DNA from: Chth-196 sp044376515
GTDB taxonomy: Bacteria > Verrucomicrobiota > Verrucomicrobiia > Chthoniobacterales > Chthoniobacteraceae
Reading direction: 5' to 3'
NCBI GenBank assembly: GCA_044376515.1
Contig: JBILKV010000251.1
Coordinates: forward strand, 1-5,995
Length of the DNA: 5,995 nt
The notes under the pieces were generated by a model. The model made no database searches. It saw nothing but the letters and a program-made list of their open reading frames with translations, and had not been told where the DNA came from. The position numbers were made by a program, and so were the translations under genes. Positions 1-5,995 of this stretch are shown in pieces; the first letter of the stretch is position 1, and every line of letters begins with the position of its first letter.

Positions 1-2312
1 CACGGATGCGGGAGTGGCGGGACATTCACAGGCAACTAGAGGAGGTTTTTCCGCAGGAAGGCCGGCACCTGACCGAACCCTTGCGACCGCCCGCTTCAAC
101 CGCGTGCCAGGATCCCGCGCCTGTCCCAAGGCGGGAGAGAGCGCAAGGAGGCCGGGAGGCCCGTGAACAAGAGCGAGCCGAGGAAATCTACAGGGGCGTG
201 CATCGCTCCATCCTCAGCGGGTTGCTCGGACAGATCGCGCAAAGACAGGAGCGCAACCGCTACAAGGCCTCAGGAAACCGGATTCTTACACTCTTTCCGG
301 GTTCGCAACTTTTCGCGCGTCAGCCGAAACAGAAGAAGGGGCGCTCTACGGAAGGTGGGGAAGCCGGGCCAGAGGAAAAACGTCGAAAAAAGGACGCCCA
401 ACCCGAATGGATCATGGCGGCAGAAGTGGTGGAAACCTCTCAGTTGTTTGCGCGGACCGTCGCCGGAATGGACCCGGATTGGGCGGTAAAATTGGGCGCG
501 CACCTGTGCGAGACACGCCACGCGGAGCCCTACTGGAGCGCAAAAGCGGGCCGCGTCCTAGTGCTCGAACGCAAGTTGCTTCACGGCTTGGAAATCTCAC
601 GCAGGCCGGTCGATTACGGGCGAGTCAATCCCCCGCATGCCACCGAGCTTTTCATCCGCGGCGCACTCGTCGCAGCGGAAATTCCGATTGCTCTCCGGTT
701 CTTTCAGGAAAACCAGCGGACCCGTGAAAAGGTGGAAACCTCCCTGACGCGGGTGCGCCACCACCGGGCGCTGGACCTCGAGGAGGTGCTGTACCGTTTT
801 TACGCGGCGCGCATCTCGGGAGTGTCTTCGTTCCACGACCTCAACCGGTTGGTAGCGGACAAGTCCCGAACCGATCCGGATTTTGCTCTGCTCACCGAGG
901 CAGATCTGTTGGGGGAAGTGGATGCCGGATTCGACCGCTCCCTGTTTCCCGACCAGGTGCAACTGGGCAACAGCGCGCTTCCGCTTTCTTACTGCTTTGA
1001 TCCCGGCGGGGAAACCGACGGCGTCACCATGCGGGTCCCCCTGCCCGTTGCGGAGCAACTCACCAGCGCCCAAATCCAGTGGTTGGTGCCCGGCCTGCGG
1101 CAGGAGCAGATCCAAACGCTTCTGCGGGCACTCCCAAAGATTCTACGACGTATGTTGATGCCGCTGGAAGAGACTGCGGCTCAGGTCGCAAAGGAATTCG
1201 ACCCGGGCCGTAACGAGTTTTTGCCGGCGCTTGCGGAGCATTTGACGCGCAGGTACCGCGTTCATATCAAGGCCTCCGACTGGCCCGCTCCACAAATGCC
1301 TCCGCACCTCTGCCCGAGAGTCGAAGTGCTCGACCATCGGGCACGCCCGATCGCCGCCGGGCGGGACGTCGCGGCAATACAGCACCAGATTGCAAAATTG
1401 GACCACCGCACTGGGGCTTGGCAAAAAGCCGCCGGACAGTGGGAGCGTCACAACCTGCAAGGCTGGAGTTTCGGAGACCTGCCCGAAACAGTCCTTGTCG
1501 AGGAGGTGGCAGGCGCGCCCGTGCTGGCTTATCCGGGAATCGAGGCAAAGGGGGACTCGGTGAACGTCCGCCTTTACAAAAGGGCTGAAGAATCGGCCGC
1601 AATGAGTGCACTCGGGATTCGGAAGTTGGCGGAAATGGAGATCGGCCGGGATTTGTCAGAACTGGGCAGGCAGTTGTGGAACGCCGCCCGGCAGTCCCAA
1701 CCTCCGAAAGGAGCGGGGCGGTCCGTGGCAAATCCCTTGGAACAACTGGCCAATTTTGGAGGCCCACTCCCGGGCGGATGCCCACCCGAGGCCTTTCAGG
1801 CCGCCGCGCTGAGGCGGCTGTTGGAGCATGCCTTCGACTGGAGGCCGCTGCACCCGCTTTCGGCCGCGCGTTATCGGGATTTTTTGGACAAAGGACGCCG
1901 TGTCCTGCCCGGCCTTGCGCGGCAACTGATGGAGCGGACGCAGGAGGTGAATCGTCTGCGCGACACGCTGCAGGCTTTCCCCAAGCGCTACAAGGGCATG
2001 GAAGCCGACCTGCAACGTGTTGCCCCGGCGAACGTGCCGGAGCACACCCCCTTTGACCGCCTCCACCATCTCCCCCGCTACTTGAAGGCCATTCAAATTC
2101 GGGCGGAGCGGGCCGTGCTCAATCCCTCGAAAGACGCAGAAAAAGCCGCGCAGATCCTGCCGTTTCAACACTGGCGTGAGCGCGTCGATCCGGGCAAACA
2201 AGAGGCGTTTCGTTGGCTCCTCGAGGAGTTCAGGGTTTCCCTGTTCGCACAGGAACTCGGGACGGCGGAGAGCGTGTCGGCCGCACGATTAAACGCCTTT
2301 CTCGACGGCTGA
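1..2312 (+). CDS. hrpA: ATP-dependent RNA helicase HrpA, C-terminal part with DUF3418 (5' end outside window)
   Basis: HrpA is a cytoplasmic DEAH/RHA-family RNA helicase; in E. coli it has been linked to fimbrial mRNA processing and to rescue of stalled ribosomes. Only the region after the helicase core is visible. Numbering from the first in-frame ATG (base 6), residues 2-13 (REWRDIHRQLEE) match E. coli REWQDIYTQLRQ, so this ATG is internal and the true start lies upstream; the frame is open to base 3. Further matches are YRGVHRSILSGLLGQI (62-77), LFPGS (96-100), PEWIMAAEVVETS (133-145), the YGRVNP...ELFIRGALV block (204-222), FDPGGETDGVT (331-341) and the C-terminal LEEFRVSLFAQELGT (739-753). 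Together these span the whole DUF3418 region to the natural C-terminus, with no frameshift. Two charged stretches (about 22-58 and 106-132) are longer than the corresponding E. coli linkers. The helicase motifs themselves are not in this window. Family assignment is firm. Confidence 0.95.
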   Translation, partial: RMREWRDIHRQLEEVFPQEGRHLTEPLRPPASTACQDPAPVPRRERAQGGREAREQERAEEIYRGVHRSILSGLLGQIAQRQERNRYKASGNRILTLFPGSQLFARQPKQKKGRSTEGGEAGPEEKRRKKDAQPEWIMAAEVVETSQLFARTVAGMDPDWAVKLGAHLCETRHAEPYWSAKAGRVLVLERKLLHGLEISRRPVDYGRVNPPHATELFIRGALVAAEIPIALRFFQENQRTREKVETSLTRVRHHRALDLEEVLYRFYAARISGVSSFHDLNRLVADKSRTDPDFALLTEADLLGEVDAGFDRSLFPDQVQLGNSALPLSYCFDPGGETDGVTMRVPLPVAEQLTSAQIQWLVPGLRQEQIQTLLRALPKILRRMLMPLEETAAQVAKEFDPGRNEFLPALAEHLTRRYRVHIKASDWPAPQMPPHLCPRVEVLDHRARPIAAGRDVAAIQHQIAKLDHRTGAWQKAAGQWERHNLQGWSFGDLPETVLVEEVAGAPVLAYPGIEAKGDSVNVRLYKRAEESAAMSALGIRKLAEMEIGRDLSELGRQLWNAARQSQPPKGAGRSVANPLEQLANFGGPLPGGCPPEAFQAAALRRLLEHAFDWRPLHPLSAARYRDFLDKGRRVLPGLARQLMERTQEVNRLRDTLQAFPKRYKGMEADLQRVAPANVPEHTPFDRLHHLPRYLKAIQIRAERAVLNPSKDAEKAAQILPFQHWRERVDPGKQEAFRWLLEEFRVSLFAQELGTAESVSAARLNAFLDG

Positions 2313-2668
2313 GCGTTCCCGCCGCGAAACCCCTCGATGTCACATCCCCACCCTCGGCGACGGATTCCCGATTCAGACGACGCAGCTGTGTTTTCCCTTT
2401 TTTTGTCACGGATACCCCTGGTCGGGATTCCCCGGAGCACAGATTCCGGCAGGCATTCTTGGAATGCTTGGCCCCTTTCCGCGGCTTCGCAGAAAGCCTG
2501 CGGCTGGAGACCCGCCCCATTCGACGCCCCGGAGCACTCGAAGTTTCTGGGCGGCAGTCCAGCCCTGAGCAGCGCCCCTGAAGACCGCCCCCTCCCCCGG
2601 AGTCTTCCCAAGAGCCGCGAGGCGGCAGCCGCTCCCCATCGGGGCCTACATCAACGCCCCCCCGTTGT
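2313..2668. other. C-rich convergent intergenic gap with small inverted repeats, no gene seen
   Basis: This 356-bp gap lies between the stop codons of two converging genes. The + strand is strongly C- and pyrimidine-rich (for example 2586-2600 and 2391-2404). Visible structure: a perfect 6-bp stem with a 3-nt loop at 2453-2467 (GCATTC-TTG-GAATGC); GAAGAC/GTCTTC arms at 2580-2585 and 2602-2607 around a 16-nt C-rich spacer; GCCGC-GAG-GCGGC at 2614-2626; and near-complementary 10-nt arms at 2362-2371 and 2422-2431 (9 of 10 pair) flanking a run of seven T at 2398-2404. None makes a textbook intrinsic terminator. C-rich, G-poor RNA downstream of hrpA could suit Rho-dependent termination, which is inference. 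Long open frames here read as low-complexity R/S/P/G sequence without recognisable domains. Confidence 0.6.
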
Positions 2669-3109
2669 TCAGCTCCACGCGTTCGCCGGCGCTGGGAGCA
2701 GTTCCCGAAGCTCAGCGGGCAGCACCAGTCCGATTTTTTCCATCTCCCCGCACCCCAGAAACCGCTCCAGTAGGGCGAAAACTTGGCGCGCCGTCTCGAG
2801 CGGGTCGACGGCCCTTGAAGTGACGATTTTCTCTGAGATCCGCTCCAGAAACTCCTTTTTGGAAAGGGTTTCGGGCACCCTTGTGGGGCGGTAGCCCTCG
2901 TAGAAGAGGCCCCGTACAAGCGTGGGCAATTGCGCGGCGAGGTGAGCGGCCTCCGGTGCGGGCAGACGGTCACGCAGGGTTTGAAGCACCGCGCGCAGCG
3001 CCTGATACGCGGTGTGGCTGTCCATGTGGGAGGATTCCGCCAGCGAGTCGATCCACTGGTGGGTTTTTTGTACGGTCGTTTCGAGGATCTCCAAGTGTTG
3101 AGTGCTCAT
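2669..3109 (-). CDS. DUF2267 domain-containing protein
   Basis: A 146-residue, mostly helical soluble protein that looks like a single DUF2267 domain; the family has no established biochemical function. The diagnostic stretch is at residues 37-49 (ALRAVLQTLRDRL) followed by EAAHLAAQLPTLVRGLFYEGYRP (53-75), which matches the family pattern of an alpha-helical repeat with conserved LRDRL and AAQLP..RG.(Y/F)YEG. A second, related half follows: KKEFLERI near 90, then LETARQVFALLERFL and a C-terminal helix ending AELRELLPAP. No signal peptide or membrane segment is visible. The ATG at 3109 is preceded by GAGGGG (complement of 3118-3123) at 8-nt spacing, which supports this start. It is divergent from purB and convergent with hrpA, so it is probably transcribed alone. 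Domain call is confident; cellular role unknown. Confidence 0.9.
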   Translation of the reverse strand: MSTQHLEILETTVQKTHQWIDSLAESSHMDSHTAYQALRAVLQTLRDRLPAPEAAHLAAQLPTLVRGLFYEGYRPTRVPETLSKKEFLERISEKIVTSRAVDPLETARQVFALLERFLGCGEMEKIGLVLPAELRELLPAPANAWS

Positions 3110-3234
3110 AGGTTGTGCCCCTCGCTACGGAGGTGGGTGGCAAAAGGTTTGAAAAATCAGCCGCTCCACGGCGTTTCATGCCGGTCGCTATTTTGCTTTT
3201 GCCCCCGGACACCAAAGCGTTCCACCCTGACGCG
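3110..3234. promoter_or_regulatory. Divergent intergenic region between the DUF2267 gene and purB
   Basis: This 125-bp gap must carry the start signals of both divergent genes if purB begins at GTG 3235. I see no consensus promoter pair. A TTGAAA at 3149-3154 and a TATTTT at 3189-3194 are present on the + strand, but they are 34 nt apart and cannot form one sigma-70 promoter. The frame upstream of purB is open through this whole gap (possible starts GTG 3115, GTG 3133, ATG 3178), so part of it could be coding if an upstream start is used. No PurR-type operator or riboswitch is recognised. Confidence 0.4.
3118..3123 (-). promoter_or_regulatory. Shine-Dalgarno site of the DUF2267 gene
   Basis: On the minus strand this reads GAGGGG, 8 nt upstream of the ATG at 3109-3107. 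It is purine-rich, well spaced and the clearest ribosome binding site at the divergent junction, so it supports the chosen DUF2267 start. Confidence 0.6.
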
Positions 3235-4530
3235 GTGATAGAACGATACACCCTTCCCCAAATGCGCGCTGTCTGGACCGAGCAGCGCAAGTACGAGATC
3301 TGGCTTGAAATCGAGGTGGCCGCTTGCGAGGCGATGGCCGAAATCGGGTTGATTCCTCTCGAGGACGCCCGCGAAATCCGGGCTAAGGCGCGTTTTGAGG
3401 TCGCCGAGATTGAGGAGATCGAGCGCCGCACGCACCACGATGTGATCGCTTTTTTGGAGAATGTAGCCTCCTACGTCGGCCCGGCCGCGCGCTGGATGCA
3501 CCAGGGGCTTACCTCCTCCGACGTGCTCGACACGACACTGGCGGTGCAGATGGGCGCCGCATCGGATTTGTTGCTGGGGGATTTGCGCGACCTCATGGAG
3601 GTGGTGGCGCGGCGCGCGAGGGAGTTCAAGATGACGCCCATGATTGGCCGCAGCCACGGGATTCATGCGGAGCCAGTCACCTTCGGCCTGAAGCTGGCCC
3701 TGATGTACGACGAATTCCGGAGGGCACTCGAGCGCATGGAGCAGCTCCAGCCCAGAATCCGCGTGGGCAAACTGAGCGGCGCCGTAGGCACCCATGCCCA
3801 CCTGCCGCCCTCGGTGGAGGAAGCGGTCTGCCGCAAGCTTGGACTGTCGCCGGCGGTTTTGAGCACCCAGGTGGTCCAGCGTGACCGGCATGCGGAGTTC
3901 CAGACAGTGCTTGCCCTGATCGCCTCGAGTGTGGACCGCTGGGCGACTGAATTCCGGCATCTGCAACGCACGGAGGTGCTGGAGGTGGAGGAATATTTCA
4001 GTGCCGGCCAGAAGGGTTCCTCGGCGATGCCACACAAGCGCAATCCCATTACGGGGGAAAAGCTGAGCGGGTTGGCGCGCGTGGTGCGCTCGAATGCGAT
4101 GGCCGCGCTCGAGAACGTGCCGCTCTGGCATGAGCGCGACATCTCCCACTCCTCGGTGGAGCGGATCATTATGCCCGATTCGACGATCCTCCTCGACTAC
4201 ATGCTTGTGACCCTGCGGAAGCTGGTGGACCGCCTGCTGGTGTACCCGGCGAACATGGAACGGAACCTCAAGATCACCAAGGGTCTGTATTTCAGCCAGA
4301 GCATCCTCTTGGAGCTCACCCGGCGCGGGATGGAACGCAAGGCCGCCTACGAGGCAGTACAGAGGGCCGCCATGAGGACGTGGCAAGGGGACGAATCGCT
4401 CCAGGCCAATCTGGCCGCGGAGAACGAGGTGGCGGCGCTTTTGGGGCTGGATGAGATCAGGCGTCTCTGCTCGTTGGACATCCACTTTGCCCACGTGGCG
4501 GAAACCTTTCAGAGGCTGGGCTTGGAATAG
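3235..4530 (+). CDS. purB: Adenylosuccinate lyase
   Basis: PurB, of the fumarase/aspartase superfamily, is a cytoplasmic homotetramer that releases fumarate from SAICAR and from adenylosuccinate, giving AICAR and AMP in purine synthesis. Starting at GTG 3235 the protein is 431 residues and opens IERYTLPQMRAVW, colinear with B. subtilis PurB (431 residues, MIERYSRPEMSAIW). The catalytic landmarks then fall at the same numbers as in the Bacillus enzyme: H68 in THHDV, H89 in WMHQGLTSSD, H141 in GRSHGIHAEP, and the mobile signature loop SSAMPHKRNP at 262-271 with S262/S263 and K268. LWHERDISHSS follows, and the C-terminus ends FQRLGLE, so the gene is complete and looks functional. No clear Shine-Dalgarno precedes GTG 3235. 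ATG 3178 (19 residues longer) and GTG 3115 are alternative starts in the same frame, neither with a good ribosome binding site. Both neighbours lie on the opposite strand, so purB is not in a purine operon here. Confidence 0.97.
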   Translation: MIERYTLPQMRAVWTEQRKYEIWLEIEVAACEAMAEIGLIPLEDAREIRAKARFEVAEIEEIERRTHHDVIAFLENVASYVGPAARWMHQGLTSSDVLDTTLAVQMGAASDLLLGDLRDLMEVVARRAREFKMTPMIGRSHGIHAEPVTFGLKLALMYDEFRRALERMEQLQPRIRVGKLSGAVGTHAHLPPSVEEAVCRKLGLSPAVLSTQVVQRDRHAEFQTVLALIASSVDRWATEFRHLQRTEVLEVEEYFSAGQKGSSAMPHKRNPITGEKLSGLARVVRSNAMAALENVPLWHERDISHSSVERIIMPDSTILLDYMLVTLRKLVDRLLVYPANMERNLKITKGLYFSQSILLELTRRGMERKAAYEAVQRAAMRTWQGDESLQANLAAENEVAALLGLDEIRRLCSLDIHFAHVAETFQRLGLE

Positions 4531-4556
4531 CACCCCGCGCTGCCCGTCGAATCCGA

Positions 4557-4590
4557 GCACCCCACCTGGCTGCGCGCGAGGTGGGCGTGC
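4557..4590 (+). terminator. Hairpin just downstream of purB, candidate transcription end without a T-tract
   Basis: CCCACCT (4561-4567) pairs perfectly with AGGTGGG (4579-4585) around an 11-nt loop. The stem extends outward through GCAC (4557-4560) and GTGC (4587-4590) across a single bulged C at 4586, giving 11 pairs. It begins 26 nt after the purB stop, the expected place for a terminator or a 3'-end-stabilising stem. No T-run follows on either strand, so classical intrinsic termination is doubtful. Confidence 0.4.
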
Positions 4591-4634
4591 CGGTGCGCAA
4601 CGTCATCGGGAAACACTGTCCGGGGTTGCGGCGT

Positions 4635-4660
4635 CACCCAACGCACCCAACGCACCCGGC
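4635..4660. repeat. Short tandem repeat, CACCCAACG unit
   Basis: Two perfect copies of the 9-bp unit CACCCAACG (4635-4643 and 4644-4652) are followed by a partial third, CACCCGGC (4653-4660). It lies in non-coding sequence after purB. It is too short for a CRISPR array and has no obvious role; replication slippage is a sufficient explanation. Confidence 0.6.
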
Positions 4661-4987
4661 TCCGTCTTGGAACAAGACGAATTCACCGTGGGGGAAACCA
4701 TCGCACCGAACTCCTGTGCGTGCGGATTGCTGATGCGAGAGGGATGGACTCCCTCCCGCGGGTTGCTGCCGGCCGCGAACCAAACTGAACGAGTTGCGAC
4801 ACTCCCCGCAACCGCAGGGGTGCTTGGCTTGGTCGCTGCCCAGTCTCATTGAGAATCCGGCGAAAACCGGGTGCCGAATGGCGGTGACTTGGCGCCTCAA
4901 TCGGCGTCGGGACAAGAAGCAAAAAGAGAGGTTCTCGCGTGCGGTCCGGCTGATCCCCCGGCGCCCCGGCGTTCGGCGTTCATTGCG

Positions 4988-5995
4988 CTACTGGCTTGCA
5001 AGGCTATTGGGGATCGCGCGAAGGGTGTGGTAGCACTCCAACTTTTTCCATGCGGTGGCCGGCGCGAAGAAGGAGGCGGTGTCCTCCATGCGCAGGTGGT
5101 AGATCCGGTCCACCCACCCGGCATCGCCGCCGAATCCCTCAAGACCCAGTCTCACCGTGCGGCGGTCATTGGAGATCCCCGCGGACACCACCTTGATATC
5201 GCGCCGCTCGTGCTCAGGCGAACCGTAGGGCAGGCCGTCGGTGTAAAACCACGACGTGGCTTTCCATGCGGCCAGCAAATCGTTTTCAGAGACGCCCGCC
5301 GCCAGCGGTTGGGTGAACTCCACGGTGAAACCCTTGGGGTTGGCGGTGACGCGAAGCAGGTCGGCTGGAATCGTTTTTCCATCGTGGGAAATCCGCTGCA
5401 ACCGGTCCTGCGAACCGCCTTTTGCGGACCATCCGCGTCCCGTTTGGCCCACCAAAAGGCTTCCATCCGGGAGGAACACCGGACGCATCACGCCCGACGC
5501 GAGTCCGAATGAGAACGGCATCACGCTGCCCTGTTCCCTTCCGTCCACGGTCTCGATTGCGACACGCAGCAGCGTCGAGAGTGTCTGGTCCCCGATGAAC
5601 ATCTGCCGGCCGAAGGGGCCGAACTTTCCACCGGTCAAATCCCACGCGGGATTGCCGGGTGAGTTCGCGAACTTGCCATGAGGGAGCCAAACGGCCGCCG
5701 GCCGGATCTTGTTTTTCCAGAGGTCGAAGTGGAGTTCGGGGGAATCCGGGCGCATCCGCTTTTGCGCCAGATCGAGCAGGCCGGAGAGATGTCCGTAAAA
5801 TTTTCCTTCCTCCAGGGGAACGACTTTTGAGGAGCCCACATACTCGCCTTGGTTTTCGGCGTACCAGAGACGTCCGTCCGGGTCCACTCCGAGCCCCGCC
5901 GGGCTTCTCAGGCCGTTGGCGAACGGCTGGCTTGTTCCGTCGGGCCGGATGCGGAGCGCCCAACCCCGGTAGCCGCCCATCGACCCCATGAAGGG
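4988..5995 (-). CDS. Beta-propeller 'putative membrane-bound dehydrogenase' family protein, C-terminal part (5' end outside window)
   Basis: The frame is open through the right edge, so the ATG at 5989 is probably internal and the N-terminus, with any signal peptide and catalytic residues, lies outside. Numbering from that ATG, the visible 333 residues carry propeller-blade motifs: ANGLRSPAGLGVDPDGRLWYAEN (24-46), QGEYVGSSKVVPLEEGKFYGH (47-67), PAAVWLPHGKF (97-107), DLTGGKFGPFGRQMFIGDQ (117-135), and MRPVFLPDGSLLVGQTGRGW (168-187) followed by DRLQRI. A C-terminal beta-rich segment follows from about 220 (GFTVEFTQPL) to WKKLECYHTLRAIP near the end. This order matches the sorbosone/PQQ-glucose-dehydrogenase-like propellers, often multidomain and exported, that are abundant in Verrucomicrobiota and Planctomycetota; substrates are mostly unknown. 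No haem CxxCH motif is present in this portion. Family call good; exact reaction unproven. Confidence 0.85.
   Translation of the reverse strand, partial: PFMGSMGGYRGWALRIRPDGTSQPFANGLRSPAGLGVDPDGRLWYAENQGEYVGSSKVVPLEEGKFYGHLSGLLDLAQKRMRPDSPELHFDLWKNKIRPAAVWLPHGKFANSPGNPAWDLTGGKFGPFGRQMFIGDQTLSTLLRVAIETVDGREQGSVMPFSFGLASGVMRPVFLPDGSLLVGQTGRGWSAKGGSQDRLQRISHDGKTIPADLLRVTANPKGFTVEFTQPLAAGVSENDLLAAWKATSWFYTDGLPYGSPEHERRDIKVVSAGISNDRRTVRLGLEGFGGDAGWVDRIYHLRMEDTASFFAPATAWKKLECYHTLRAIPNSLASQ

Larger units (their letters stand above)
4531..4987. other. Convergent intergenic gap between purB and the propeller gene, no gene seen
   Basis: This 457-bp gap separates the stop codons of two converging genes. 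Besides the hairpin just after purB it holds a 9-bp tandem repeat, a GAGGGA-TGGAC-TCCCTC hairpin at 4739-4755, and a CCCCGC-AACC-GC-A-GGGG hairpin at 4804-4820 (six pairs, one bulged A). A purine-rich run at 4914-4932 gives a T-rich stretch on the minus strand, but no good stem precedes it in the minus direction. Open frames of 79 to 133 codons cross the gap on both strands; they change character with frame, lack ribosome binding sites and recognisable domains, and are best treated as non-coding. Decayed gene sequence or a dispersed element is possible. Confidence 0.55.

Noticed and set aside
2380..2404. Weak ACGC-AGCT-GTGT hairpin followed by a T-rich run as an hrpA terminator
   Set aside because: Only four pairs, one of them G-T, and the T-run is interrupted by CCC; too weak to call an intrinsic terminator.
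2337..2894. A 185-codon plus-strand frame through the C-rich gap into the DUF2267 gene
   Set aside because: Ser/Pro/Arg-rich composition, no domain, and its second half is antisense to the DUF2267 gene in another frame.
2230..2973. A 247-codon minus-strand frame crossing the hrpA end, the C-rich gap and the DUF2267 gene
   Set aside because: It overlaps two genes with recognisable families, is low-complexity R/S/G/P sequence and shows no domain.
3149..3194. TTGAAA and TATTTT as a purB promoter
   Set aside because: The boxes are 34 nt apart instead of about 17, and neither has a good partner at the right distance.
3157..4560. A 467-codon open frame on the minus strand, antisense to nearly all of purB
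   Set aside because: It mirrors a certain enzyme gene, its residues are H/R/G/L-rich with no domain, and long antisense frames are expected in GC-rich coding DNA.
4635..4660. CACCCAACG repeats as a minimal CRISPR or integration site
   Set aside because: Units of 9 bp directly abut with no spacers, and there is no neighbouring integrase, cas gene or tRNA.
4842..4858. CAGTCTCATTGAGAATC resembling part of a Fur-type or other operator palindrome
   Set aside because: Only a short TCTC/GAGA dyad with a partial half-site, located between converging 3' ends where no promoter is expected.
4451..4915. Open frames of 133 codons (+) and 93 codons (-) in the gap after purB
   Set aside because: No ribosome binding site, no recognisable domain, and the plus-strand one begins inside purB in a different frame; kept only as possible remnant sequence.

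Overview
The window is a GC-rich bacterial chromosome segment with ordinary gene content. Four protein genes are supported, two of them cut by the window edges. From left to right they are: the C-terminal part of an HrpA-type RNA helicase (+, 5' end outside the window); a small DUF2267 protein (-); adenylosuccinate lyase PurB (+); and the C-terminal part of a beta-propeller 'putative membrane-bound dehydrogenase' (-, 5' end outside the window).

The organism is probably a Verrucomicrobiota or related PVC-group bacterium. This is an inference that rests mainly on the right-edge propeller protein, whose motif order is typical of the large dehydrogenase-like families of Verrucomicrobiota and Planctomycetota. 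High GC, GTG start usage and sizeable intergenic gaps fit but do not prove it. HrpA with the DUF3418 tail also occurs in Proteobacteria and Actinobacteria, so it does not decide the matter.

Layout: hrpA (1-2312) faces the DUF2267 gene (2669-3109) across a 356-bp C-rich gap with several small inverted repeats. The DUF2267 gene and purB are divergent, separated by 125 bp if purB starts at the GTG at 3235. purB (to 4530) faces the propeller gene (4988 to beyond 5995) across a 457-bp gap holding a strong hairpin just after purB, two smaller hairpins and a short 9-bp tandem repeat. Every gene sits on the opposite strand to its neighbour, so no operon lies within the window and no shared pathway is implied: RNA/ribosome handling, unknown, purine synthesis, and probable sugar or alcohol oxidation.

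I found no tRNA, rRNA, CRISPR array, insertion sequence or defence system. I see no convincing new biological system here. The most useful points are the purB start (residue numbering supports GTG 3235), two charged insertions in HrpA, and the structured intergenic gaps, which may hold dispersed repeats.
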